From positions 558,001 to 622,000 of the forward strand of contig NZ_AP025032.1 in NCBI RefSeq assembly GCF_019973775.1: DNA of 64,000 nt. Reading direction: 5' to 3'. Each line of letters begins with the position of its first letter. Within the stretch, counting starts at the first letter, position 1. The position numbers and the translations under genes were made by a program. Source of the stretch: Aureimonas sp. SA4125 (lineage in GTDB: Bacteria > Pseudomonadota > Alphaproteobacteria > Rhizobiales > Rhizobiaceae). Shown in pieces: positions 27,932-36,931 of the stretch. The notes below the pieces were generated by a model. That model worked only from the letters and a program-made list of their open reading frames with translations, made no database searches and was not told the DNA's origin.

Positions 27932-29086
27932 TCACAGGTTGGGGCACTGCTCGCCTGGATCGACGTTGTCGAAGCTTTGAATGACGTTGACCGTGCCGTC
28001 GGCGACAACCTGTCCGAGATACATCGTCAGCGGAGCGTGACGTTGCTTGTTCATCTGAATGACGCCACGTGGCCCCTTGTAGCTAACCTCGCCGAGCGCC
28101 TCGATCACGGCATCCGGCTCCGCCGAGCCGGCCTTCTCGACAGCCGCCTTGTAGAGATAGATCGCCTCGTATTGCGGCACCGACAGATCGTTCGGCGTCT
28201 TGAGATCAGCGCCGAACTTTTTCTCCATCGCCGCAAGGAAGGTCTTGTTCTCTTCGCTCGGGATGCTGGAGATGTAAGACGCTGCGATGAAGATGCCGGT
28301 CGCGTCGGCGCCCATGCTCTGGGCGGTTCCCTCGTCGACGGCAAGATTGCCATAGGGGATCTCGACGCCTGCGGCCCGGAGCTGCTTGGTCAGCGTCACG
28401 TTCGGTGCGCCGCCAGCCGTCGAGGTGATGAGAGCGTCCGGAGCCGCGGTCCGCATCTTGCTGATGATGGCGGTCCAGTCCGAGCCGTCCATCGGCAGAT
28501 AGTCTTCGCCGACGACCGTGCCGCCATTTGCCTCGACATAGCTGCGGGTGAACTCCAGCATTCCGCGTCCGAAAGCGTAGTCGCTGCCGACGAGATAGAA
28601 GGACTTGGCGGAAAAGTCCTTCATGAAATGATCGACGATCGGCGCGACCTGCTGCTCGGGAACCCACGCATTGATGTACATCCAGGGGCTGCAAGACTTA
28701 CCCTCGTAGAACGAGGTGTAGATATACGGCTTGCCGCCGCGATTCACGATCGGCAGTCCAGCGTTCCGGGCCGCGCTCGTCTCCATGGAAATCAGCACGT
28801 CAACATCGCTCTGAAAGACGAGGGCGTCGAAGGCGCGCTGGGCACCTTGAGCACCACTGCCGTCATCGGCGACCACGAGCTCCAGCGGTCGTCCAAGGAT
28901 GCCGCCCGCCGCGTTGATCTCCTCGACGGCCAGTTCGCTCGACTGGACCACGGATGGAGCGACGACGCTGTTGGCTCCGCTGAGGCCCACCGGCACGCCG
29001 ATCTTGATGGCCTCCTGAGCCCCGGCAGTCGCCGTGCCGAGGAGCAGGGTGAATGCCAGTCCCTTGAGGATGGTTGTAGCGTGCAT
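27932..29086 (-). CDS. livK: ABC transporter substrate-binding protein, LivK / amide-urea type (Peripla_BP_5-like)
   Basis: 384 residues from ATG 29086, with AGAGAAG five bases upstream. Signal peptide residues 1-24 (ILKGLAFTLLLGTATAGAQ). Type I periplasmic binding fold: IKIGVPVGLSGANSVVAPSV, AVEEINAAGGILGRPLELVV and FYLVGSDYAFGRGMLEFTR. The middle (PYIYTSFYEGKSCSPWMY, VPEQQVAPIVD) resembles short-chain amide and urea binders (FmdD/UrtA) more than leucine binders. First gene of its operon; its likely cargo is an amide, urea-like or amino-acid-like compound. Confidence 0.88.
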   Translation of the reverse strand: MHATTILKGLAFTLLLGTATAGAQEAIKIGVPVGLSGANSVVAPSVVQSSELAVEEINAAGGILGRPLELVVADDGSGAQGAQRAFDALVFQSDVDVLISMETSAARNAGLPIVNRGGKPYIYTSFYEGKSCSPWMYINAWVPEQQVAPIVDHFMKDFSAKSFYLVGSDYAFGRGMLEFTRSYVEANGGTVVGEDYLPMDGSDWTAIISKMRTAAPDALITSTAGGAPNVTLTKQLRAAGVEIPYGNLAVDEGTAQSMGADATGIFIAASYISSIPSEENKTFLAAMEKKFGADLKTPNDLSVPQYEAIYLYKAAVEKAGSAEPDAVIEALGEVSYKGPRGVIQMNKQRHAPLTMYLGQVVADGTVNVIQSFDNVDPGEQCPNL

Positions 29087-30066
29087 GGCAGCTTCTCTTT
29101 CATCATGCGGCCCGCTTCGCATCATGCTGGGAGCGGTCGAGATCCCACCTATCGGTTTCGCGCTCAGGCTAAGCGCCGGCACCACAGCTGCGCTCCGCAC
29201 TGTCGATGGAGTGACCGGCGGCAGCTCCATCGACGAATGGCAGCCGGCAGATCTGTCGGCGGATGGAGCCTAACCAACGATAATCGCCGCGGTATTGTCG
29301 CCTCCATCGATTTGTCGATGCCTTCAAAAAACTCCGCCGACGGAATTCTTGACATCAACTTGAACCGCTTTCAACTCTCTGAATGGCAATTTCTGTCCAT
29401 ATTTTCAGCGAGCCTGTAATTTAGGCAGAATGACTATTTTTTGGATTGCCGTGCTGATAGCGGCGGTCGCCCGACGCAGGGATGGACTGGCTTTCGGCCT
29501 GTCCGGAGTCTACGCGATGCAACGCCTGCGTGCTTCATGGCTGCAATTGCGGTTCGGTCGTTTCGGCAGGGAGCGCCGGCCTATCGTCCGCGAGCCGGCG
29601 GCTTCCCAGGCCGTTTAACCCGCATTCGGCCGGCCTGAAATTCCAATGCCCGCTTCGCCGATGGCGGCGGGCCTTGATCCATCCGCCGATTTTCGGTGGC
29701 TTCGCGCCTACTCCGTCGAAGAACCCGCATTGGGCCCGGAGCCATCATCCCAGTCGAGCATGGACGACATCATGGGGGCTTCACGCGGGAGCAGAGGCTC
29801 GGCGCCATCCATCGAGCGATGCAGCAGCGGCTTCGCGCCGCCGAAGCCCGGGCTCGATCTCCCTCGACAATGGCGATGCCGACCGCGTCGCCCGCCCGCC
29901 CGTGTTTTTGCAGAGCCAGCCCGGCAGGATCTGCGACGTCGCCAGAAGCTGTCCGGCCTCTTCTGGGAGGAGCGGCCGGCGGTACACCGCCGCGGGGAAC
30001 GCGAAGACCGACGTCTCGCGCCCACGGGCGCGGTCCAGCACGAACCGATGGCGGCCTTCCGGTTCG
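29087..30066. other. Intergenic region between two ABC-transporter operons
   Basis: About 980 bases. 29290-29440 is richer in A and T and should contain the promoter of the minus-strand livK operon; it includes a 6-bp-arm inverted repeat, CATCGA-TTTG-TCGATG, at 29305-29320. From 29480 to 30060 there are open frames on both strands, but none has a recognisable motif or start signal. I see no further gene. Confidence 0.45.
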
Positions 30067-30996
30067 TCAGATATCGACCTTGTCGCCGCCCTTCAGCTCC
30101 AGGATGCCGCGGGCTTCGTCCGGGGTCGCCACTTCGAGGCCGAGCCCTTCGATGATCGAGCGCGCGAGGCGGACCTGGTCGGCATTCGAGGTCGCGAGCT
30201 TTCCGGCTCCGGCCCACAGGGAATCCTCGAGGCCGACGCGGATGTTGCCCCCCATGGATGCGGCCTGGGCCGCGATCGCCAGCTGATGGCGTCCCGCGCC
30301 GAGAACCGACCAGCGATACTGGTCGCCGAACAGCCTGTCGGCGGTGCGCTTCATGTGCATCACGTCTTCCGGATGCGGCCCGATGCCGCCGAGCAGGCCG
30401 AAGACCGACTGGACGAACAAGGGTGGCTTGACGAGCCCCCGCTCCAGGAAGTGCTTCAGGTTGTAGAGATGACCGATATCGTAGCACTCGAACTCGAAGC
30501 GCGTGCCGTTGTCGTAGCAGGTGTCGAGAATGTACTCGATGTCCTTGAAGGTGTTGCGGAACACGAGGTCCTTCGTATTGGCCAGATGCTCCTTCTCCCA
30601 GGGGTGCTGGAACTCCTTGTACTTGTCGAGGAGATGGAAGAGGCCGAAATTCATCGATCCCATGTTGAGCGAGGCAACTTCCGGCTTGAAGTGGGCGGCC
30701 GGGCGCACGCGCTCTTCGACCTTCATGTAGGGGCTGCCGCCGGAGGTGATGTTGATGACGGCGTCGGTCTGCTGCTTGATGCGCGACAGGAAGCGCTCGA
30801 AGGCCGCGATCGTCTGGTCGGGCTGCCCGGTTTCGGGGTTGCGGGCGTGCAGATGCAGGATCGCGGCGCCGGCCTCCGCCGCCGCGACGGCGTCGGTGAC
30901 GATCTGGTCCGGCGTGATCGGCAGATGCGGCGACATCGTCGGCGTGTGGATCGCGCCCGTCACGGCGCAGGTGATGATGACTTTGCGTGGGGCCAT
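30067..30996 (-). CDS. BKACE (DUF849) beta-keto acid cleavage enzyme
   Basis: 309 residues from ATG 30996 (AGGAGAC upstream), about the family length. Kce-type TIM barrel: ITCAVTGAIHTPTMSPHLPI, metal-binding HLHARNPETGQP, NITSGGSP, FECYDIGH and the C-terminal Glu in VGLEDSLWAGAGKLATSNA. BKACE enzymes condense a beta-keto acid with acetyl-CoA to give a CoA ester plus acetoacetate, using a divalent metal. Placed 12 bp after a 3-hydroxyacid dehydrogenase, it probably cleaves the keto acid that enzyme makes. The keto acid cannot be named from sequence. Confidence 0.9.
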   Translation of the reverse strand: MAPRKVIITCAVTGAIHTPTMSPHLPITPDQIVTDAVAAAEAGAAILHLHARNPETGQPDQTIAAFERFLSRIKQQTDAVINITSGGSPYMKVEERVRPAAHFKPEVASLNMGSMNFGLFHLLDKYKEFQHPWEKEHLANTKDLVFRNTFKDIEYILDTCYDNGTRFEFECYDIGHLYNLKHFLERGLVKPPLFVQSVFGLLGGIGPHPEDVMHMKRTADRLFGDQYRWSVLGAGRHQLAIAAQAASMGGNIRVGLEDSLWAGAGKLATSNADQVRLARSIIEGLGLEVATPDEARGILELKGGDKVDI

Positions 30997-31007
30997 GTCG
31001 GTCTCCT

Positions 31008-31955
31008 TCAGGAATTCGTGTCGTGGCCGCTCTGGCGCTTGTGCGCCGCGAGCGCCATCAGGCGTCGGTCGCGCCATGCCTGGCGGTCGCCAAGCTGGTC
31101 GGCGGGCAATCGGGCGCGGCGGTCGGCCTCGATGGTGTCGAGCACCGGTCCGTTCCAGTCGACCCGCCGCTGCTGGGACGGCCCGATCGTCTCGTAGATG
31201 CCCTTGTAGCGCTGGACGTAGTCGCGCACCCCCTGCGGTGCATTGAGATCGATCGTCTCGAACGGCCCCATGAAGCTCCAGCGAAGCGCCAGCCCCTCGC
31301 GGATGCCGATATCGACGTCCTCGGGCGAGGCGTAGCCGTCACTGACCAGCCGGAATGCCTCGTCGAGGAGCGCGCCCTGCATGCGGTTCATGACGAAGCC
31401 GTCGATCTCGTTCTTCATGACGATGGGCGACTGCCCGGCGTCGCGCATCAGCGTCGCGGTCCGCTGGCTCGCCTCGGCGCTTGTCCAGGGCGACGGGACG
31501 ATCTCGACGGCCGGAACGAGATACGGCGGATTGATCGGGTGGGCGACCAGGCAGCGCTCTCGGGTCTTCAGATGCTCGCTGAAGGCCGAGGGCAGGATCG
31601 CCGAGGTCGAGGAGGCCAGGATCGTGTCGGGGCCGGCAAGGCGCTCGAGCTCGGAAAATACACCGCGCTTGATCTCCAGATTCTCCGGCGTGTTCTCCTG
31701 GACGTGGGTGGCACCGTCGAGCGCCTCGGCGAGCGATGCGGCGATCGCGATGCGGCCGAGGACGCTGCCCGGCTGGTCGCCGCCGAGAAGGTCGAATTCG
31801 GCCAGCGAAGGCAGAACGCCGGCGATGTATTGCCTGGCGGCTGCCGGCGCGCCGTCCTCGCGGTCGTAGAGCGCGACCTCGTATCCGCCGCGGGCGAAGG
31901 TGATCGCCCAGGCACGTCCGATCAATCCGGACCCGATGACTGCAATCTTGGTCAA
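31008..31955 (-). CDS. 3-hydroxyacyl-CoA dehydrogenase-like NAD-dependent 3-hydroxyacid dehydrogenase (lambda-crystallin/L-gulonate 3-dehydrogenase type)
   Basis: 315 residues. Rossmann domain with VIGSGLIGRAWAITFARGGY, ASSTSAILPS, the catalytic His in HPINPPYLVPAVEIVP and Asn in FVMNRMQGALLDEA; the C-terminal helical domain has SFMGPFETIDLNAP. HP(I/V)NPPY and the latter motif are closer to lambda-crystallin (CRYL1) than to L-carnitine dehydrogenase, though carnitine dehydrogenase is a near relative also found beside BKACE genes. It would oxidise a free 3-hydroxy acid to the 3-keto acid used by the next gene. It lies 18 bp downstream of the ABC fusion gene. Confidence 0.85.
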   Translation of the reverse strand: MTKIAVIGSGLIGRAWAITFARGGYEVALYDREDGAPAAARQYIAGVLPSLAEFDLLGGDQPGSVLGRIAIAASLAEALDGATHVQENTPENLEIKRGVFSELERLAGPDTILASSTSAILPSAFSEHLKTRERCLVAHPINPPYLVPAVEIVPSPWTSAEASQRTATLMRDAGQSPIVMKNEIDGFVMNRMQGALLDEAFRLVSDGYASPEDVDIGIREGLALRWSFMGPFETIDLNAPQGVRDYVQRYKGIYETIGPSQQRRVDWNGPVLDTIEADRRARLPADQLGDRQAWRDRRLMALAAHKRQSGHDTNS

Positions 31956-31973
31956 GCGATCTTCCTCTTCAGA

Positions 31974-34493
31974 TCAAAGCCAGAGCACTTCGCGGCGCAG
32001 GTCCAGGTCCCGCGCCAGCGGCCGGGCAGCGCCTTCGTGGACGACGCTGCCGCGCTCGAGGACCGTGACACGGTCGGCGAGATTCAGCACCAGATCCAGA
32101 TGGTGGTCGACGATGAGGATCGACACCTCGGCGCGCAGCCGGTCGAAGGCGTTGAACAATTCCTCGGTGATGGCCGGGGAAAGACCCTCGAAGGGCTCGT
32201 CCAGCAGCAGAAGCCGGGTATCGCCCACGAGCGCCCGGGCGACCGCGACCATCTGCTGCTCGCCGCCCGACAGACGGTCGGCGTCGATGTCCAGTCGCTC
32301 GGCAAGGCGCGGGAAGAATTCCAGCACGCGTTCCTCGCTCCAGTGCTGGCCGGCACCGGTGAGGCGCTTCAGGCGGCCGAGTTCGAGGTTCTGGCGCACC
32401 GTCATGCCGGAAAACAGGCCGCGGCCCTGCGGCACGTAGCCGACGCCCCGGCGTGCGATCTCGGCGGAGGGCAGGCCTGCGATCGGTTCGCCGGCGAGCG
32501 TGGCCGATCCCGACGCGGGTGGCGCGATGCCGATGAGCGTCTTCAGGAGGGTCGTCTTGCCGGCGCCGTTGCGGCCGAGCAGCGCGACGATCTCGCCCTG
32601 ATGGACCTCCAGCGAGACGTCGCTGAGGATCTGGCTCTTGCCGTAGAAGGTGTCGATGTTCTGCATCGACAGCAGCACTTCCGGCCGTGCGGCCGAGACG
32701 AGATCGCGGGCAGCCAGTGCCGCGACGCCGGACCCGATGTAGATGTCCTGGACACGCTTGTCATTGCGCGTCTCCTCGACCGTTCCGTCGACCAGAACCT
32801 CGCCGCCGTTCATGACGGTCACCGCGTCTGCCATGTCGAAGACCCGGTCAATGTCGTGTTCCACCAGAAGCACCGGGATGTCGTCGGCGATCTTGCGGAT
32901 GAGATTGCCGATGCGCTCGCGCTCGGCTGCCGCCAGACCCGCCAGCGGCTCGTCGAGGAGCAGGATCCGGGGCTTGGAGGAGATGGCAAGACCCATGTCG
33001 AGGACCCGCTGGCCACCATAGGAGAGCGCGCCTGCTTCCGCGTCTTCCATGCCGCGCACACCCAGAAATCGGACGATATCGGCGGTTTCGGCATTGATGC
33101 GCGCGATCGAGCCGGCCTCGATCCAGGGGTTGAAGCGGCTCTTGTGGGTCGCCTGAACACCGAGGCGCAGGTTTTCACCGACGCTGAGCGTGGGAAACAG
33201 ATTGGTGATCTGGAACGAGCGCGCCAGTCCCCGCCGGCAGACCGCCTCGGGCGGCAGCCCCGCAATGTTCTCGTCTCCCAGCATCACCGTACCCCGGCTT
33301 GGCGTCGCCATGCCGGAGATCAGGTTGAAGGCGCTGGTCTTGCCGGCGCCGTTCGGACCGATGAGCGCGTGCAGCGTGCGCCTGCGCACCGAGAAGCTGG
33401 CGTCCTTCACGGCCTGGACAGAGCCGTAGTTCTTGGCGAGCGAGCGCACGTCGAGCAGCGTCTCGCGGCTGTCGTCGGCCGGACGCAGGAAGTCGGGCAG
33501 GGGTTCGGCTTCGGCGATGGACCGGTTGGCCATGGCGCCGGCCGTCGTGCGCTTCGGCAGGAACGGGGCGAGCAGCCGCCCCGCGACGCCGACGAGGCCA
33601 GTCGGCGAGAACATGATGAAACCAACGAACAGAAGGCCGAAATAGAACAGCCAGTCGCCGGTCCACTGCGACAGGAATTCGCGGAACAGGACGTAGAAGA
33701 GGGCGCCCAGCGCCGGACCGAGGAAGCTGCGCGAGCCGCCGATCAGCACCATGGCGAGGAGTTCGCCGGAGAACGCCGGCGACAGCGGATCGGCCGAGGC
33801 AAAGCGGTGATGGAAGACGAAGAGGGTTCCGGCAAGCCCGGTCACGCTCGCCGAGACCACGAAGCAGATCAGCTTGTAGGTGGGCGTCGCATAGCCGAGG
33901 AACCGCGCCCGCTCCTCGTTTTCGCGGATGGCGACGAGGACCGTGCCGATCGGCGAGCGCACGAAGCGCTGGATGGCGAAGATCAGGACGAAGACCACGA
34001 TCGCGGCCAGCACGTAGTAGCTGGCACTGGTCGTCGTCGCAATGCCGAAGGGTGACGGACGCGCGATGCCGCCCAGGCCGTTCTCGCCGCCGGTGACTTC
34101 CGTCCAGCGGAAGGCGATGGCGTAGAATAGTGCCGTCAAGGCGAGAGTCATCAGCGAGAAATAGACGCCGGTGCGGCGCAGGATGAGGAATCCCAACACC
34201 AGCGACAGCGCCGCCACGACCAGGATCGCAAACAGCACCGGCAGCAGCATTTGCCCGGGAAACCAGTGCAGATGCGCCAGAGCGGCGGCATAGATGCCGA
34301 GGCCGAACCACAGGCCGTTGCCGAAGGAGACGAGGCCGGTGTAGCCGAACAGCAGATTGAGGGCGAGCGCCGCCATTCCAAGGACGATCACGTCGATGGC
34401 CGAGTCGATCGTCAGGCCGATCGCCTGCATGAAGAACGGCAGCACGACGAGCGCGACGGCAGCGATGGCGATGTTGAGATATCTGGACAGCAT
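31974..34493 (-). CDS. ABC transporter three-part fusion, LivM-LivG-LivF type
   Basis: 839 residues with three normally separate subunits in one chain. About 1-320: LivM permease (LLFGYTGLVSFGNGLWFGLG; coupling loop ENEERARFLGYATPTYK). About 350-590: LivG ATPase (GPNGAGKTSAFN, LSYGGQRVLDMG, ILLLDEPLAGL). About 605-839: LivF ATPase (GRNGAGKTTLLK, LSGGEQQMVAVARAL, LLLLDEPFEGLSP). Both nucleotide sites are complete. With a separate LivH and binding protein upstream, only three genes make the full importer. There is no frame ambiguity: one unbroken frame of 840 codons including the stop. Confidence 0.92.
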   Translation of the reverse strand: MLSRYLNIAIAAVALVVLPFFMQAIGLTIDSAIDVIVLGMAALALNLLFGYTGLVSFGNGLWFGLGIYAAALAHLHWFPGQMLLPVLFAILVVAALSLVLGFLILRRTGVYFSLMTLALTALFYAIAFRWTEVTGGENGLGGIARPSPFGIATTTSASYYVLAAIVVFVLIFAIQRFVRSPIGTVLVAIRENEERARFLGYATPTYKLICFVVSASVTGLAGTLFVFHHRFASADPLSPAFSGELLAMVLIGGSRSFLGPALGALFYVLFREFLSQWTGDWLFYFGLLFVGFIMFSPTGLVGVAGRLLAPFLPKRTTAGAMANRSIAEAEPLPDFLRPADDSRETLLDVRSLAKNYGSVQAVKDASFSVRRRTLHALIGPNGAGKTSAFNLISGMATPSRGTVMLGDENIAGLPPEAVCRRGLARSFQITNLFPTLSVGENLRLGVQATHKSRFNPWIEAGSIARINAETADIVRFLGVRGMEDAEAGALSYGGQRVLDMGLAISSKPRILLLDEPLAGLAAAERERIGNLIRKIADDIPVLLVEHDIDRVFDMADAVTVMNGGEVLVDGTVEETRNDKRVQDIYIGSGVAALAARDLVSAARPEVLLSMQNIDTFYGKSQILSDVSLEVHQGEIVALLGRNGAGKTTLLKTLIGIAPPASGSATLAGEPIAGLPSAEIARRGVGYVPQGRGLFSGMTVRQNLELGRLKRLTGAGQHWSEERVLEFFPRLAERLDIDADRLSGGEQQMVAVARALVGDTRLLLLDEPFEGLSPAITEELFNAFDRLRAEVSILIVDHHLDLVLNLADRVTVLERGSVVHEGAARPLARDLDLRREVLWL

Positions 34494-34503
34494 GAGAATC
34501 CGC

Positions 34504-35382
34504 CTACTCGAACCGTGCGATCCGCTCGCCGAACAGGCCGCGTGGCCGGAAGAGCAGGACGAGGAGCATCAGGAGATACATCGAGGCTTCGGCGGCCGGC
34601 GGGTAGAAATAGACGGTCAGACCGCGCACGACGCCGACGAGAAGGGCGGCGAAGATCACGCCCCAGAACGACCCCAGCCCGCCGATGACGACCACGACGA
34701 AGGCCGGGATCAGGACCTCCGCGCCCATGGCGGGATGGACGCCGGTGATCGGCGCCATCATCGCGCCGGCCAGCCCCGCAAGGCCGAGACCCAGGGCGGC
34801 GACGATCGTCAGATAGGGCCTGAGCGAGATGCCCAGTGCGCCGACCATGTCCGGTGCCTGGATTCCGGCCCGCACGATCCGTCCGAAAGGGGTGCGCTGC
34901 AGGAGCCACCAGAGCCCGGCGACGGCGAGCGTCGCCACCAGCAGGATGGCAAAGCGGTAGCGTGAATAGATGAAGTCGCCGATGAAGATCTGGCCGCGGA
35001 AGAATTCCGGGATCGAGAAGGGTCGCGGCGTCGCGCCGAAGATCATCCGCAGTGCCTGCTCGATCACCATGGCCAGGCCGAAGGTCAGCAGCAGGCTGAG
35101 CGCCGGATCGGCCTTGTAGAACGGCCGAAGGAACACCCGCTCGACACCGACCCCGATGACGGCAACCAGAAGCGGCGCCGCGGCGAAGGCCGGGTAGCCG
35201 ATCCGGTCGAACAGCAGAACGACCAGATAGGCGCCGATCGCGTAGAAGCCGCCATGGGCCAGATTGACGATCCCGCCGAGCGAGAAGATCAGCGACAGGC
35301 CGAGGGCGATCAGCAGGTAATTGACACCGACGAACAGGCCGTTGACGACCTGCTCGGTGATGAAGATGAGCTCGAGCGGCAC
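34504..35382 (-). CDS. livH: ABC transporter permease, LivH type
   Basis: 292 residues with about eight membrane helices. Family motifs: LGLSLIFSLGGIVNLAHGGF early, and RTPFGRIVRAGIQAPDMVGA as coupling loop. It is ten bases upstream of the three-part fusion and partners its LivM section in the membrane. Co-directional with the binding-protein gene 104 bp upstream. Confidence 0.91.
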   Translation of the reverse strand: MPLELIFITEQVVNGLFVGVNYLLIALGLSLIFSLGGIVNLAHGGFYAIGAYLVVLLFDRIGYPAFAAAPLLVAVIGVGVERVFLRPFYKADPALSLLLTFGLAMVIEQALRMIFGATPRPFSIPEFFRGQIFIGDFIYSRYRFAILLVATLAVAGLWWLLQRTPFGRIVRAGIQAPDMVGALGISLRPYLTIVAALGLGLAGLAGAMMAPITGVHPAMGAEVLIPAFVVVVIGGLGSFWGVIFAALLVGVVRGLTVYFYPPAAEASMYLLMLLVLLFRPRGLFGERIARFE

Positions 35383-35486
35383 GGGGGCGACCCTTCAGGA
35401 CGATCGGATGCGGGAAGCGAACAGGTGTGGGGACAGGGTCCCGCGCGACATCAAGCGATGGCACGCGGGACCAAGAGGCGCCGCCC

Positions 35487-36746
35487 TCAGGCTGCGCTGA
35501 GCGTGCAGGCGTTCTCTTCCTCGGTCGGCGCGATCGCCTCCAGATCCCCGCCATCGCCAGGCACGGCATTGCCGAGCAGCATCAGGTCCCATTCGTCTTC
35601 GAGCTGATCCAGCGGCTTCGCCGTCATGGTGTACATCTCCTGGATCAACTGGTGGTCCCGCTTGCGGAAATAGCCCTGCCGCGCCTTGAGGATGTCGAGC
35701 TTGGGCTCATCGTCGAAATACTCGATCAACGCTTCGGCATCGGTCGCCTTGGTGGCCGTCATGGCCTGCGCCACGAGCTTCGTCGCCAGATAGTCACCCC
35801 AAGCCTGGTTCTCGGGTGGCTTGCCGTATTTCTGGGTGAAGGCCGCGACGAATTCCTTCGCGCCCGGCGCGGTCAGGTTGTGGTGCCAGACCACCGGCCA
35901 TTCGCCGCCGAAATTGCCCTTGCCCGCGCCCCAGGCGACAGCCGTGTCGAAGCCGAAGCCGCCATAGGGGAAGTCGAGCCCGTATTCGGTGTACTGCTTG
36001 ACGAAATTGGTGATCTGGTTGCCGGCGAGGTTGGAGATGATCAGGTCCGGCCGGGCCTGGCGGATCTTCAGGATATAGGCGCTGAAGTCGGTGGAATCGG
36101 TTGGAACAAGATCCTCCCAGGCGACGTCGCCGCCATTGGCCTCGATGTATTTCTTGCCGACCCGCGACAGGTCCTGGCCGTAGGCGTAATCGGCCGTGAG
36201 GAAGTAGATCTTCTTGCCGTCGACGAGGCCATCGCGCAGGAACGCCGAACCGACACCCTTCACATACTGCGAATTGGACGCCTCCACGTGATACATGAAG
36301 CGGCTGCAGTCGCTGCCGCGCAGGGCGTCTGAATTGCACCCGGTGTTGAAGAACAGCTTGTTGTTGCGCTCGACGACCTGGGCGATCGCCAGGCCCGAGG
36401 CCGAGCTGATCTCGCCGATGATGCAGGCGACATTGTCCCGCTTGATGTAGCGCTCGGCCTTGGTCGAGGCGGTCGCCGGGTTGACGCTGTCCTCCATCAG
36501 GAGCTCGATCTGCCGCCCGTTGACGCCGCCGGCGGCATTGAGCTGTTCCACCGCCAGCTGGACGCCGAGCTGGGCATATTCGCCGAGCGGTCCGAGAAAG
36601 CCGGTGAGCGGGGTCAGGTGACCGATCTTCACGGTCTCGCTCTGGGCACGAGCGACGTAGGGGGCGCCGAGACCTGCAAGCAGCGCCGTTGTGCCGATAC
36701 CTTTGATGAGCTGCCTGCGATCGGGTCGAATGATCGAATGTGCCAT
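35487..36746 (-). CDS. livK: ABC transporter substrate-binding protein, LivK type, with twin-arginine-like signal
   Basis: 419 residues from ATG 36746 (GGGAGGAAAC upstream). The N-terminus RPDRRQLIKGIGTTALLAGL is a twin-arginine-like signal (RRQLIK) followed by APYVARAQ cleavage, so export may use Tat. Binding fold: VKIGHLTPLTGFLGPLGEYA, EQLNAAGGVNGRQIELLMED and GKKIYFLTADYAYGQDLS. The C-terminus has an acidic tail (EEENACTL). First gene of the operon that continues with LivH, LivM-G-F, the 3-hydroxyacid dehydrogenase and BKACE; its ligand is probably the hydroxy acid those enzymes degrade. Confidence 0.88.
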   Translation of the reverse strand: MAHSIIRPDRRQLIKGIGTTALLAGLGAPYVARAQSETVKIGHLTPLTGFLGPLGEYAQLGVQLAVEQLNAAGGVNGRQIELLMEDSVNPATASTKAERYIKRDNVACIIGEISSASGLAIAQVVERNNKLFFNTGCNSDALRGSDCSRFMYHVEASNSQYVKGVGSAFLRDGLVDGKKIYFLTADYAYGQDLSRVGKKYIEANGGDVAWEDLVPTDSTDFSAYILKIRQARPDLIISNLAGNQITNFVKQYTEYGLDFPYGGFGFDTAVAWGAGKGNFGGEWPVVWHHNLTAPGAKEFVAAFTQKYGKPPENQAWGDYLATKLVAQAMTATKATDAEALIEYFDDEPKLDILKARQGYFRKRDHQLIQEMYTMTAKPLDQLEDEWDLMLLGNAVPGDGGDLEAIAPTEEENACTLSAA

Positions 36747-36834
36747 GCCGTTTCCTCCCGTGGATTCGCGGTGAGTGCGGCTATTGATGTGTGCCGTCCG
36801 GCTCCTCCCGAGCCGCCTGCCAGTCGCCTCACAC

Positions 36835-36860
36835 GACAATTATTGTCATCTGTGATCACA
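36835..36860. promoter_or_regulatory. Candidate operator between the divergent ABC operon and GntR gene
   Basis: Two palindromes lie close together: GACAAT-T-ATTGTC at 36835-36847 and TGTGATCACA at 36851-36860. They sit in the 185-bp gap between livK (start 36746) and the GntR gene (start 36932), the expected place for autoregulation by the GntR protein. Confidence 0.5.
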
Positions 36861-36931
36861 CATGTCAAAGCTGTTCAAACCGGTTGTGGTCGCCATATCC
36901 CGCGCGACGAGCGGCTGATGAAGGTTCCAAT

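Noticed and set aside
29482..30066. Possible decayed gene on the minus strand before BKACE
   Set aside because: Frames are open but no motif, start site or homology could be recognised by eye.
30067..31955. L-carnitine degradation operon
   Set aside because: BKACE and a 3-hydroxyacid dehydrogenase together suggested it, but the dehydrogenase motifs look closer to lambda-crystallin and no carnitine-linked thioesterase or betaine transporter is present. Kept as an alternative only.
30987..34055. A 1022-codon open frame on the plus strand
   Set aside because: It is antisense to the 3-hydroxyacid dehydrogenase and the three-part ABC fusion, is rich in Arg, Asp and Gly without any motif, and results from high third-position G+C.
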